In this document: one piece after another, positions 45,799 to 58,109 of the stretch
Numbering within the stretch: position 1 is the first letter of the stretch
How the letters are laid out: each line of letters opens with the position of its first letter
From: Mycoplasma sp. CSL7475-4
GTDB taxonomy: Bacteria > Bacillota_I > Bacilli_A > Mycoplasmatales > Metamycoplasmataceae
Direction of reading: 5' to 3'
DNA length: 64,000 nucleotides
NCBI RefSeq assembly: GCF_024834065.1
Contig: NZ_JANUYA010000002.1
Location: 62,001 to 126,000, forward strand
Notes under the pieces: generated by a model
Database searches by the model: none
Told to the model about the DNA's origin: nothing
The model's input: the letters and a program-made list of their open reading frames with translations, nothing else
Translations under genes and position numbers: made by a program

Positions 45799-46989
45799 TT
45801 ATTTAACGATTTTTGTAACGTTACCGTAACCAACTGTGTGTCCACCTTCACGGATTGAGAATTTTGTACCTTCTTCAACAGCGATTGGAGAAATTAGTTT
45901 AACTGTAAGTTCAACGTTTTCTCCTGGTGTAACCATTTCACGTCCTGCTTCAAATTCAATTCCACCTGTAACGTCTGTTGTACGGAAGTAGAATTGTGGT
46001 TTATAGTTTTTGAAGAATGGTGTGTGACGTCCACCTTCATCTTTAGTTAAAACATAAATTTGTGCAGTAAATTCTGTGTGAGGAACAATTGATCCTGGTT
46101 TTGCAAGAACTTGTCCACGTTCGATAGCTGTTCTTTCAACACCACGTAGTAATAGACCTGCGTTGTCACCAGCTTGAACTTCTTTAAGGTTTTTACGGAA
46201 CATTTCCATACCTGTAACAACAGTTTTTTTAGTAGGTCTTAGACCAACGATTTCAACTTCTTCGTTAAGGTTTAATCTTCCACGTTCAACACGACCTGTA
46301 GCAACTGTACCACGACCTGAAATTGTGAAAACGTCTTCAACAGCCATTAGGAATGGTTTGTCGAATTCTTTAACTGGTGTTTCAATTCATGAGTCAACAG
46401 CGTTCATTAATTCCATAATTTTTTCTTCGTATTCTGGATTACCTTTTAGTGCTTCAGCAGCTGAACCACGTACGAATGGTGTGTTGTCACCATCGAAACC
46501 GTATTTTGAAAGTAATTCACGAACTTCCATTTCAACTAAGTCAACCATTTCAGCTTCGTCTGCTGATAACATATCAACTTTGTTTAAGAATACAACCATA
46601 CGTGGAACACCAACCTGTTTAGAAAGTAGGATGTGTTCACGTGTTTGAGGCATAGCTCCATCTGTTGCAGCAACAACTAAGATAGCACCATCCATTTGAG
46701 CAGCACCTGTAATCATGTTTTTGATGTAGTCAGCGTGACCAGGACAGTCAACGTGTGCATAGTGACGTGCTTCTGTTTGGTATTCGATGTGTGAAGTATT
46801 AATTGTAATACCACGTGCTCTTTCTTCTGGTGCGTTGTCGATTGATGCGTAATCACGAGCTTCAGCTAAACCTTTTTTAGCTAATACAGAAGCAATAGCA
46901 GCTGTAAGAGTGGTTTTACCATGGTCAACGTGACCAATTGTACCGATATTTACGTGTTCTTTATCACGGTTAAAATCTAATTTTGCCAT
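45799..46989 (-). CDS. tuf: Elongation factor Tu
   Basis: A 396-residue GTPase that delivers aminoacyl-tRNA to the ribosome. G1 GHVDHGKTT, switch-region [10 protein letters not shown]3 DCPGHADYI and G4 NKVD are present, as is the C-terminal barrel motif GGRHTPF. One TGA Trp (46387). Start at 46989 follows AAGGAAAT. Monocistronic with a long leader (46990 to about 47100). Confidence 0.99.
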
Positions 46990-47044
46990 ATTATTTATTT
47001 CCTTTCATAAATATTAAATTGTTTTAGCGCTAAACCAACCTATG

Positions 47045-47062
47045 TGCGGCCTTTCATCCGCA
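47045..47062 (-). promoter_or_regulatory. Hairpin in the tuf leader
   Basis: tgcgg / ccgca around an 8-base loop, GC-rich against the background, about 60 bases upstream of the tuf start and without a U run. It could stabilise or regulate the leader. Confidence 0.3.
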
Positions 47063-47222
47063 TCCTATCCATCATTACTATTTACGTATAAGAAAATAGC
47101 ATATCTATTTTAGCAAAGAAACAATATTTAAATAATTAATTAATATTTTATATGAAAATCAATAAATAAAAATAATTTAGTTAACGCATTATTTAAAATT
47201 AATTAAAATTAAAATTAATATA

Positions 47223-47228
47223 TATAAT
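47223..47228 (+). promoter_or_regulatory. -10 box of the aspS promoter
   Basis: TATAAT 30 bases before the aspS start codon, in an AT-rich region shared with the divergent tuf leader. Confidence 0.55.
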
Positions 47229-47257
47229 ATTACACATAACGTTAGAACGGAGATATT

Positions 47258-48970
47258 ATGCAAACTAAAAATATTAATAATAATGATTTAAACCTTCAAA
47301 ATGTTGGTCAAAATGTAACTGTACATGGTTGAGTAGCAAATAAAAGACGTTTCAGCGGTCTGACTTTTATTGATTTAAGAGACCGTAGTGGGATTGTTCA
47401 ATGTGTATTCAAACAAGATGTACACGTTCCCAAAGAAAGTGTATTGGAAGTTAGAGGGGAAGTTGTTGCTCGCCAAAGCGCTAACAAAGATATAAAAAGT
47501 GGCGAAATTGAAATTTTAGCCAGTGACTTCACTGTTTTTTCAACTTCTGTTGAAGAATTACCTTTTACAATTAGAGATGATATAAATGTAAACGAAGATT
47601 TAAGACTTAAATATCGTTTTTTAGATCTTCGTAGAGAAAAAATGAAAAACAACATTATTTTAAAAAGTAATTTAATGCATGCTGTTCGTGAATTTATGCA
47701 CAAAAATGGCTTTATCGATATTGAAACACCAATGTTGGCACGTTCAACCCCTGAAGGGGCTCGTGATTTCTTAGTTCCTACTCGCTCACAAAATCAATTT
47801 TGAGCCTTGCCACAAAGTCCACAATTATTCAAACAAATTTTAATGCTTTCTGGTTTTGAAAAATATTACCAATTTGCCAGATGTTTTAGAGATGAAGACG
47901 GCAGAAAAGACCGTCAACCCGAATTTACACAACTCGACATTGAAACATCTTTCACAAATGTTGAAGATTTTCAAGCCTATATTGAAGAGTTATTCAAATA
48001 CATTTTTAAACAATTGAATTTAAATTTAGTCACTCCTTTAGCTAGAATTAAATATTTTGATGCACTGAGAGATTATGGAACAGATAAACCTGATTTAAGA
48101 TTTGGTTATAAATTACAAGACATCAATGATTTTGCTAACGATACTGATTTCTCTATTATTAAAGATGCTCAAAGCAAAAGAATGTTGTTTGTTGACTCTA
48201 TTATTTCCAAAAAGGAGTTCAAATTACTTTCGGAAATAGCCTTGAAAAATAAAGCGAATATACTGTTTTATTTTGTCGTAGAAAACGGCGAAATATCACA
48301 CACAAATTTTGCTAATAAAATTAAAGATTCAGTGTTAAACTTGATCAAACAAAACAACAATAAAGATGGTTCATACTTTATTGTTGCCAATTCATATGAA
48401 AATGCTTCTAAAGCACTTGGAGCAGTAAGAGTTGAGTTAAATGATATGTTCCATTATGCTAACGATGATGAATATCATCTATCATGAATAACAGACTGAC
48501 CAATGTTTGAGTATGATGAACAAAATAATACATGACAAGCTGCACACCATCCATTTACACAATTTGACCATGAACTTGAAGAATTAGACAAATTGCCATT
48601 AGAAAAAGTAATGGCTAAAAGTTATGATTTAGTACTAAACGGTTTTGAATTAGGTTCAGGTTCGGCTAGAATTTTTGATCAAAAAACTCAACAAAAAATG
48701 TTTGAAATGATTGGTATGGATAAAGAACAACAAGAAACAAAATTCGGTTGATTTATTGACGCCTTTAAGTATGGTGTTCCACCGCACTGTGGAATTGGTT
48801 TGGGATTAGATAGATTAGTGATGATTTTAACACACGAAAAAAGTATCAGGGATGTGATTGCGTTTCCTAAAAACGCTAAAGCACAAGATGTGTTCACACA
48901 AGCCCCTAATACTGTTGATAATAAACAACTTGATGAATTATTTATTGAGGTTAAGAAAAATAACAATTAG
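47258..48970 (+). CDS. aspS: Aspartyl-tRNA synthetase
   Basis: A 570-residue class II synthetase. An N-terminal OB fold binds the anticodon (VTVHGWVANKRR). Class II motifs follow: [16 protein letters not shown], the flipping loop SPQLFKQ, motif 2 [22 protein letters not shown] and motif 3 [13 protein letters not shown]-type insert lies between, as in bacterial enzymes. TGA Trp codons at several sites. Start follows CGGAG. pip lies 32 bases downstream and may be cotranscribed. Confidence 0.97.
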
Positions 48971-49002
48971 TGCTAGTCACTAATTTTTTTAAAGAGGTAT
49001 TT

Positions 49003-49950
49003 ATGACATATTTAAAATATTTATATCCCGAAATTAAACCCTACCTGCAAGATTTTTACTCGCCAAATGACAGTGAGCACCAAATTTATTATGAGGTCAG
49101 TGGAAATCCCGATGGCATTCCAGTTGTTTATGTTCACGGTGGTCCTGGTGGTGGTACAAGCCCTGTGTGTCGTCGCTATTTTGATCCTAAAAAATACATG
49201 ATAATATTAATCGACCAAAGAGGATGTGGCAATTCTACTCCATCATTATTGACAAAAAATAACACGACTGATTTTTTAGTCCAAGACATGGAAAATATTC
49301 GCAAATTATTAAAGATTGATAAATGAATATTATTTGGCGGTTCATGGGGCACAACGCTAAGTTTATGCTACGCAATTAAATATCCCCGAAATGTTTTGCG
49401 AATGGTTTTAAGAGGCGTTTATTTAAATCGCCAAAGCGATATTGATTGACTTTACCAAGAGGGCGCTTCGTATTTAAAACCAATTGAATATGAACAATAT
49501 ATCAGTATCTTGAACGATAATGAACGAAAAGATATTGTATCAGCTTACTACCACAGAATGAATACTGACGATGAAAACACACGTAAACAAGCATATATTG
49601 AGTGAGCAAAATGAGAAAATGCATTAATTAGTGTGAATAAAATCAATATAGATGTCGAAAGCGATATGAAATCAACTGCTGAAATTTCATATTTGGAAAA
49701 TTATTATTTTTACAATAAAGGTTTCATGAGCGAAAATTATATTTTGCACAACATTGATAAAATCAAAGACATTGAAACTTATATTGTCCACGGTGAGTAT
49801 GATTTGGATTGTCGTCCATCTGGTGCATATGAATTACATAAGGCTTTAAATAACTCGCATTTATTCATGCTTACGAAGACAGCTCACACACAAAGAGAAT
49901 GAAAAATATCAAAAACACTTATAAAAATTATGCAAAATATCGCTTTTTAG
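49003..49950 (+). CDS. pip: Proline iminopeptidase (S33 alpha/beta hydrolase)
   Basis: A 315-residue cytosolic peptidase releasing N-terminal proline. Oxyanion motif HGGPGGG, nucleophile GGSWGTTL, acid in GEYDLDCRP and the catalytic His in TAHTQRE are all visible. TGA is Trp in several places. Start at 49003 follows AAGAGG. With pepA it belongs to the peptide-scavenging set. Confidence 0.93.
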
Positions 49951-49965
49951 ATTTTTTGCATTTTT
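49931..49965 (+). terminator. Weak terminator overlapping the pip stop
   Basis: gcaaaa / ttttgc arms with a long T run after them; the left arm lies within the last codons of pip. Confidence 0.45.
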
Positions 49966-50018
49966 TTTAGCATTTCTATATGTATAATTATTAAGCATAA
50001 TTTACAAAAGGGGAATAA

Positions 50019-50705
50019 ATGACAATTTCGGTAAGTAGAAAATTTTTCAATATTTATCCGCAGGGTGTAATAACTGCCTTTAGATTGAAAAATTTAGATA
50101 TTAACAACTATGATTCAAAACATTTGGATAATTTGAAAATAGAAGCGAAAAAATATTTAAAAGAACGTATTTTAATAAAAAAATCATTGCAAAGATATGC
50201 CAATAAAAACGTTTTTAACACTCAGCTGGAAAAACTTATTTTACAAGGCGAGCAAGCATTTGAAACTGATAATTTTTTACAAAACATTTTAAATATGTTG
50301 ATGGTAATTACCGGTTATACCATTAATCATCATAACGCAGAGCAAAATATTGGTTCATTAGTTGTTAGTGCAAAAGATAACCATCCTAACTATGAGATAA
50401 ATTCAAAAGAAATATCAAAAGTTTTTGTTGAAGACAAGGAAATTAATTTCTCAGCAAATACATTTATATTTCTTGAAGCAGTAAGCGAAGATGATTATGA
50501 ATGATATTTAGAATCAATCAAATTGATTCGTAAATGATTCGCACTAATTTTTAATCACAACGCTTCATATCGAATTTTAAGCATTTTTAATAGTTCGGTA
50601 ATCGAAGAAGATGAATCTCAATTAGGTTTCCTTAATGATGGCTTTGATCAATTTTTATTTATCGAAAAACATTTGTTTAACGAAGACCCAAACGAAACTA
50701 ATTAA
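50019..50705 (+). CDS. Uncharacterised protein, paralogue A
   Basis: 228 residues, no signal peptide or membrane span. It shares with the next gene the core GEQAFETDNFLQNILNML..ITGYT, and a similar ending before which both vary. I recognise no family. Start follows a GGGG-type ribosome site. Three TGA Trp codons. Spacing of 27 bases to paralogue B suggests one transcript. Confidence 0.75.
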
Positions 50706-50732
50706 TAACTAAAATTGTGCATTGGAGGTTAA

Positions 50733-51428
50733 ATGATCATTAAATTTCACAGAAGATTTTCAAGACAAATCCCTTGATCTATAAACACTGTATTTAAATT
50801 ATTTGATTTTGAAAACAAAATAGCAAATAAAGATGAATACGAAAAACTAAAAAAAGAAGCAATAAAAGCATTGCAAAATAAAGAACAAATTGCAAAATAC
50901 AAAAATAATCTAGTGTCAAAAAAAATAAAATCAAACTCGTTTTTGAATATTCTTGACAAGGGCGAACAAGCCTTTAATACTAATGATGCCTTGCAAAATG
51001 TTTTAAACATGTTGACAATAATCAATGGTTATACATTGAGTTTAATTCCTATTGATAGACCAGTATCACGCTTCAATGTTGACTATTTAGACAATAAATT
51101 TGTATATTCAATGAATGAAGTCAGTGTGGGTGAAATTTTTAACCCTAGCATCAAAGAAACCAAATCATTAAAAAATAATTTGCTATTTCTTGAATCAATT
51201 GACGAAACTGATTATCAAAATTATTTAGATGCTATTACTTATACCAATTTTACTATCGATAAAATATTTGATTTTGACGCTGTTAGAAAAATTTTAAGCG
51301 TTGTTGCTGATAATGTTGATACAGCCTCTACTGCCGAAATCGATTGAACAACTGAAGGATGAGATCAATTTGGTGAAGTTTCTTTAATTAGAAAAAGTCA
51401 GAAAAAAACAGTTAAATGTCATATTTAA
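50733..51428 (+). CDS. Uncharacterised protein, paralogue B
   Basis: 231 residues with GEQAFNTNDALQNVLNMLTIINGYT in common with paralogue A, placed ~25% along both chains; LLFLESIDETDYQNYLDAI matches IFLEAVSEDDYEWYLESI of A. So the pair arose by tandem duplication and has diverged strongly. Cytosolic, function unknown. Start follows TGGAGG. Ends in the hairpin at 51427-51456. Confidence 0.75.
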
Positions 51429-51456
51429 AAAAGTTTATCCACCGATAAACTTTTTT
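51427..51456. terminator. Bidirectional terminator between convergent genes
   Basis: Stem aaaaaagtttatc / gataaactttttt, loop cacc; overlaps the stop codons of both converging genes. Confidence 0.85.
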
Positions 51457-52219
51457 AAATATGTTTTTGCATTTGCTCAATTGCGCTTTCAATACTATTG
51501 AACTCACCCTCCAGTGTTAATTGATTTAAAACTACAGCTATAAGCATTAGCAATTTATCTTCAGCACTCAACACTTCCTTAAAGAAAAATCTATCAATGC
51601 GGCTGATATATCATTTAACAATATTGACTTTTAATTTTGTTCCTTTTGAGAAAGAATTGAAGCGAGCGTAATCTCTTTTTCACTCAATTGAAATATCTTT
51701 TTGATTAGCTTCTTCGTAACGTTTAGTTACTGGATCTAATCAGCGAATTTCAAAATCTTTATCTTTAAATGAATAATCTTTATTATAAATATACTCACTG
51801 ACTTTTTTTCAATTTACTGTGTATGTTGCTTTTAATTTACGGTAAAACAGAGATAAAAATGTGAAACCAATAAGTGTGAGTAAAAGTGAGATCACCCATA
51901 AAATTAACACACCATAACGACTCGTAATTCACAAATCGTTTTTACGGAAAAATATCTCTCCGATAGCAAAAATAATACCGACTGTAATAGAACCAACTGA
52001 ACCAACGATCGCAAAATCAATAATATTTTTACGTTTATCTTGCTTTATTTTGGTTGTGATTAAATTATTTTCTCTAAAATAAGCATATTTTTTGACAAAT
52101 TGGCGAATCAATAATGACTGATAGATGATCGGCCAAATGACAAACATTGCCGAAATAATATTAACTATATTGTTGAAAGAAAAAATTGCAGTTGTGTCTG
52201 AAATAAAATTATTGTTCAT
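51455..52219 (-). CDS. Uncharacterised three-span membrane protein
   Basis: 254 residues. Spans at ~17-38, ~66-91 and ~102-126, then a soluble C-terminal domain with several Trp (TGA) residues (RWLDPVTKRYEE, KWYISRIDRFFFK). No family recognised. Its ATG directly follows the uvrC stop, so it is the last gene of the uvrC unit. Confidence 0.75.
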
Positions 52220-53935
52220 TTATTCTCCTTTTAAAAACTCTTTGTTGAAAATTTTCTTGGCAATGTTTTTGGGAATTACTTTTTCTAATTCACTCAACGG
52301 TGCGTTGTAAATATTATTATATGTTTTAAAATATTTTAACAATTTATCTTCATAAACACTGCCTAAACCTTTAATTCTTTGTAATTTTCCTTCTAATGAT
52401 GAAATTTTTTTTCTTTTTCAGAAAACAGATTTGGCAAATCGATCAACTTCATCTTGTATGCCTGTTAAAAAGTTTTTCAATGATTGGGGTTTGATCACAC
52501 ATGCTTTTTCATCAACATCAATAATGCGACTTGTGCGGTGTTGATCATTTTTTACTAAGCCTATAACTTTAATATTACGCTCAAGTTTAGTTAAAACATT
52601 TTTTGCTTCACGAACTTGCGCTAAACCTCCGTCCACAATAATTAAATCAGGTAACAAATTCTTATCAGAGTTGAAATATTTTTCAATACTTAAACGCATA
52701 TATTCAACATCTGCTTGTCTTAGATTGTTTTCGGAATGATTAAAAGAACGATAATACAGTTTGTTTTTTAGACCGCCGCAAATAGCTATTGCAACGCCGA
52801 CTGGTAAATTATTGGCTAAATTAGAATTATCAAAAACTACAATGTTATTAGCGACCAAACCACCAGTGTATTTTGCTAAATCTTTCAAATTGTTGAATGC
52901 TTTATTTTGCAAACTAAGCATGTGCGTGCTAGTGTTTTTAACAAAATCGTCTAAATTTAAGTTAGCAATTGCTAGAATTTTTTTATATAAACCGATTTTG
53001 GGAAAAATAAAGTTTATTTCATTTTCGGTAACGAAATCGTATTCTTTTAAAGAATCATCGGCAATCACATTTTCTGGTATGTGTTTATTTGCATAATAAA
53101 CTTGGAAAAAATTATTAAGCGTTTCGTTGATATCTACATAAATATCAATAATAACATTGTCTTTACCGATTAAATTCCCGTGTCTATAAAATAATAAGGT
53201 GATATAGATTCTTTCATCCTTAATGCAGTATGTAAAAACATCAATGTTTTTGAAATTTTTCAGTTCAATAATCTGGTCTTCGCTAATTTTTTTGAGATAC
53301 TGCAAAGAGTTTTTAATATCTAGGGCGATTTCAAATTGTAATTTAGCACTCGATTCGTGCATTTTTTGTTCAAGTTCACTAATATATTTATGTTTAAAAG
53401 TAACTATATTTTTGAGAAAATTAAATTTTTCTTTTCAATAATTAAAATCTTCATTTTTTACTTTAAGACCATTTTCGAAAAACGCTTCACGTTCCAACAA
53501 TTTAAGAATCACGCTGGCCCCATAACCTTGTGGAAAAGGCCCAAAATAAAACAAGTGAGCACTCTCTTTTTTGGTTATTTTACGAACAATTGAAATATCT
53601 AGGCTTTTAGGTTTTAATTCAATTTTAATGTACGGATATCATTTGTCATCTAATAATAAAATATTGTATTCGGGATTGTATTTATCGATTAGTTGTTTTT
53701 CAAGTAAAAGAGCTTCTTTGTCGTTACGTGAAATAAAAATCTCAAAATCAACGATTTTTTGAACCAATGTTGTTGTTTTATACGAATTGATTGCGCCTTC
53801 AAAATACTGATGCATTCTGCGGTTTAAGTTTTTAGCCTTACCGACATAAATCACTTTATTATTAGCATCCTTTCACAAATAAACACCAGGTTGTTTAGGA
53901 ACTAGTTCAAGTTTTTTTTCTAAAAATTTATTCAT
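52220..53935 (-). CDS. uvrC: Excinuclease ABC subunit C
   Basis: A 571-residue nuclease that makes both incisions in nucleotide excision repair. The N-terminal GIY-YIG domain begins PGVYLWKDANNKVIYVGKA; the UvrB-binding (UVR) region and the C-terminal RNase H-like domain with PDLIIVDGGLAQV follow, then the helix-hairpin-helix end (LQRIKGLGSVYEDKLLKYF). Several TGA Trp codons. It is two bases downstream of the thioredoxin-like gene. uvrA and uvrB are not in the window. Confidence 0.96.
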
Positions 53936-53937
53936 TA

Positions 53938-54276
53938 TTAAATATTTTCCTCAATGAAATCAACAATAATTTCCCGTGGATAATATCTACTACCACGTTT
54001 TTTGACTTGGTTGTTATTAATTATCAAAAATGTCGGTATGTCAAAAACTTTATACTGGTCGTTAATATCTTTATAAATTCCCGCCTCGTCAATGTCAACA
54101 TTGATAAACTTGATATTATTTTCGCCAATAAATTTTTGTTCAATATATTCGTAGGTACTATTCATAATGATTGATTCTTTGTCGCCTTGTTTAGTAAAAG
54201 CGACAAAGAATATTTTGTCGCTATTTGCTTTATTTGAAATTATTTTTTGGGTTTCTTCTCAAGAATACAGTTTCAT
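53938..54276 (-). CDS. Thioredoxin-like protein without the CxxC site
   Basis: 112 residues with the thioredoxin layout: beta strand IFFVAFT, then the active-site position, FINVDIDEAG, and the cis-proline motif FDIPTFLIINN. Where WCGPC is expected it reads TKQGDKES, so no Cys is present in the whole chain. It cannot act as a redox thioredoxin and may be a binding or chaperone-like relic. One TGA Trp near the start. It lies between the acidic-tail membrane protein and uvrC, in the same leftward unit. Confidence 0.75.
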
Positions 54277-54285
54277 TAAATTCTC

Positions 54286-56184
54286 CTATTCATTATCAAA
54301 AGGACTTATCCAACTACCATCATCTTCGTCTGTAAAATCAGATAAATCTTTTACAGATTTAGTATCTTCATCTCCCTGCGATATACTCATGGTTTTTGTT
54401 GCAAATGTGAAATCTTGTGTAGATTCATCTTTAATTTCATCAATGTTTAATGAATCATTACTCAATAAATTAGGATCAGAAGCGGCATCAACTTCCTCGG
54501 TAAGTATTTGATCAAATCCTAGGCTTGTATTATCGTTTATTGTTTCTGAATTATCAGGCGTAATTGAGTCAGCGTTACTGTCGATATCATTAGTTGTGTT
54601 TAGTTCAACATTTTCTGTTTCTTGTTTTGGTTCATCATCTAAATCATCTAAGTCAAAACCCAGTTTATTGATGTCGTTATTTTCATTTTCGCTATGAATT
54701 TCCATAACCAGACTTTGCGAAGGCGATTGACCTTTTAAATCCACATTTAAATCTTCAGGTTGATTTTTATATAACTCTTGAGTTTCGATGCTTCTTAATT
54801 CTACAGTTTCATCAATTGCAATTGAACCATTATCGTCTTTTTCATCTTCTTTGTCGTCATCATAATCAATCATTAATAACTGAGTATCAAGTAGCTTAAC
54901 AATTTTAGTTTTTTCGTCTTGAGTATCAATAATTTCATCAAAGTTATTAGTCAATTCATTTTGGTCTAATTCAATGTCTTTAGCAGCAAGATCAAGGGGT
55001 TGAGTTTGACTAGTTATTTGAAAATCTTCTACCGTATTAGTTTTCACTTCGTTAGAAATAGATAAATCACCGGCAGAGTTGTTTGGGTTAGCAGTAACTA
55101 AAGTATTATTTGAGTCATTGACTTGATTTTGAGAATATTCTTGTTGTTTCAATCTTTCCTTATCAACTAACGCAATAAATGCTTCTTCTTCAATTATTTT
55201 CTTTGCCTTTTGTTTGTGTGATGACATAAAATACTTGCTAGTTAAAGGATGGTCAAATAAAGTATCACGACTTGCTTTTTTGTTAATTAATCTAATAATT
55301 TTTTTAAACGATAATGATTCAACATTGATTTCTAAAACTTTAGCTGCATCATTAACATAATCAAAATAACGTTTAACTTCGTTTGTAAAATAATAGACAG
55401 TGTTTATTTTTTTTAAGTAAGTGACTACTTGTTCTAATGTTTTGTTGCCTGCTAAATTTTTAAAATATTCTTTTGGTTTTAAGGTCAATAAATAAACTCA
55501 AGAAATTGTATGAATTGTTAAAATAAATAGAAAAATCAATCACGGACTAATCACAACTGCGTGTATGGCATTCAATACTGAATCCATGAAAATACCTATA
55601 TTTCCATTGGTGTTGGGATAATTCAATATTGCACCATTATTAGCGTGTGTAAATGATTTATATCAGCCATCAGTAAATAAAATTTTCAGATCACTCAATG
55701 AGTAATGAGTCAAATTAGAAATATTGCGTTTTGTTACTAAATATCAGTGATAACAAAGAACAAAAACAAGTAAATTAAGTCAAATAAACATCTTTACTCG
55801 GCGGCGAACTATTCAATAATCAACTCGTCTATAGGGCTTTAATCAATAAAAATAATACCTGTTTAGAATAACTTCTAACCAGTTTAAAATCAACGATACA
55901 AAAACACCTGCAACAATAAACATAGTTAGGTCACCAAACGATAAACCTATTGAATATAGATATATTTTTCTAAAAATTGTTACAGTTTTTTCACTACCAA
56001 AAATATTAGAGCTATATTGCACTAAAACAATGAAAGTTGTGAAAAACAAAAAAATCACAAATTTTAAAAACTCCGGAAAGGAACTTAATTTATCACTGCG
56101 AACTATTTCTTCCTTGCTTTTCTTTTCAATTTTTTTAAAAAAAGGAGAGCGTGTTAATCTAGACATTTCTGTATTTGTATTCAT
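54286..56184 (-). CDS. Four-span membrane protein with long acidic tail
   Basis: 632 residues. Membrane spans at ~39-58, ~80-105, ~127-147 and ~210-232; then a ~400-residue soluble region that starts basic (LINKKASRDTLFDHPLTSKYF) and becomes strongly acidic and low-complexity (Asp/Glu/Asn/Ser) to the end, finishing SWISPFDNE. No family recognised. The frame passes several TGA Trp codons between 55488 and 55843. I use the ATG at 56184; an ATG at 56223 is also in frame. First gene of the trx-uvrC unit. Confidence 0.75.
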
Positions 56185-56286
56185 AAATATAATTATACTT
56201 AAATACTTAATTATTAAATACATATAACTATTAAAATTAATTTTAATATTAATAATTATTCTGCTTAATTTATTGCAAATTTAATT

Positions 56287-56324
56287 AAAAATCAACAAAT
56301 GCACTCGAACATTTGTTGATTTTT
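56287..56324. terminator. Long perfect hairpin terminator
   Basis: 15-bp stem aaaaatcaacaaatg / catttgttgattttt, loop cactcgaa. It follows the nfo stop (leftward). Confidence 0.85.
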
Positions 56325-56346
56325 ATTGATGTTTTTCAAAAAATAA

Positions 56347-57186
56347 TTAATTTTTTTTATTCAACAACATTGCAATTTCTTCTTTGTAAATAGGACCTTG
56401 TTCTGTTCAAGGAGTCTCAAGAATGATAGGTATATTATCTCAATCTTTATCGTGAACAAATTTTGCTAATGTTTCAAGTCCTATAAATCCTTTGTCAATA
56501 TTTTCGTGTCTATCTTTATGCGAATTTAAGTCATTTTTTGAGTCATTTAAGTGTATAACCTTAACGTGTTTTTTAAGATCGTAGTGTTCTAATTGTTGCT
56601 TAAATTCTTCGTAGTTTTTAATGTCATAACCAGCATCTCAGATGTGGCAAGTATCTAAACACAATTGAATTCTTTCGCTATTGCATTTGTTAATAATGTA
56701 TTGCATTTGTTCAAAATTAGTGAACACTTCAGTGCCTTTACCAGACATAGTTTCTAGACAAATAACAACATCTGTTTGTTTTGTTTGTTCCAAAACAAAG
56801 TTTAAATTTTCTATCAATGTTTCAATACTCAAATTGATATCAAACTTGGTATAAGCACCAGGGTGTAAAACAATATATTTTGCCCCGATATATGACACAC
56901 GTTGAATTTCTTCAATTAAAAACTCGCTAGCAAACTTGCCTTTTTCAATTGATGACATATTAATTATGTATGGTGCGTGTACAACAATATCTTCATTTTT
57001 GATAACATCGCTGTATAATTCATTGAATTTTTCTAGATTATATTTTTCTTTTGCAACACGTCTTGTGCTTTGTGGAGGACCGACATAAATCATCATTGTA
57101 TTGGCACCGTATGCAATACTGTCTTTAGCTGAATCAGCCAAATAACCTGGAGCTTTAAATTGTACATGTGAACCTAGTTTTATCAT
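56347..57186 (-). CDS. nfo: Endonuclease IV
   Basis: A 279-residue zinc enzyme of base excision repair that cuts at abasic sites. TIM-barrel signatures: GSHV near the start, VVHAPYIIN, VLHPGAY, CLETMSGKGTE, LCLDTCHIWDAGYD (TGA Trp) and the end ILETPW. Start at 57186 follows GGAG. Separate from the ABC exporter genes by 47 bases. Confidence 0.96.
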
Positions 57187-57233
57187 TTTTCTCCTATTTT
57201 TATTGATATGTAAGCAATAAAAGTGATTATTAT

Positions 57234-58109
57234 TTATCTTTTTTTAGAAATATTAACAGTAGCCGAAAGTGTCAATAACAACGCACTCCAAGACACTGAA
57301 TATAGCAATGAACCTCACCATGTGTTTTCAAGACCAAAGATTATATTATAGTCTAACACTGCATTTTTTGAACTTGTAATTTCGCTTGGTAAACCTTGAA
57401 TAGCAAAATGACGGAAAAGATTGCTTATTTGTGTTGATGGAATAATACTTGAAAATTCCGCAATTGCCCTTGGGAAGGTGTGTAGTGGAACAAAACTTCC
57501 AATTAAAAAACCACCAACTGAACTCAATCCTGCTGAAAGAGCACTAAATGCTGCGTTATTTGATAAATAACTTAAAAAGAAAACAAATAAAGATGAGTTC
57601 AAAATACTTCCAATAATAATTATTGATAATATAACAAAAGTGTTTTGTGTATTTATTGCGTGAAATTTCATTGAATTAAATTCGTAAATCAATGTTTTAT
57701 CAATAGCCATTCAGATGATGCAAAGAATAAAAATAATTGTTGTAATTAAAATATTTAAAATGACATTGTAAATCAAATAACTGAATCTTACGATTGAGTT
57801 TTTTATTGGAGAAATATAGAAATCATCCAGTATTTTTCTTTGATTATCATTGACCATTACGCTTGAAAGTGAAATTGCGTTTGTAAATGTTGTCACTGAT
57901 AACATCCCGATAGTTAAGGAAATATCTGCGTAATGATTTTTAAATTCTGTTGGAGTTTGCGCTGGTAGTTGGTTAAGATAAATATTGCGAGCAAAAAGAA
58001 TAAAACACAAAAGAACAATCATTGGACTCATCAAAGTGAAAAATATTCTTTTTCCATCTTTTACAAACACTTTGAAGTTTCTGTTTGTCAATGCAAATAA
58101 TTTAGTCAT
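57234..58109 (-). CDS. ABC-2 type exporter, membrane subunit
   Basis: 291 residues, about six membrane spans. ABC-2 features: N-terminal cytosolic stretch RNFKVFVKDGKRIFFTLMSP then a span, and GGFLIGSFVPLHTFPRAIAEF near the end. Pairs with the overlapping ATPase gene. Substrate unknown. Start follows GGAGGTGAT. Confidence 0.88.
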
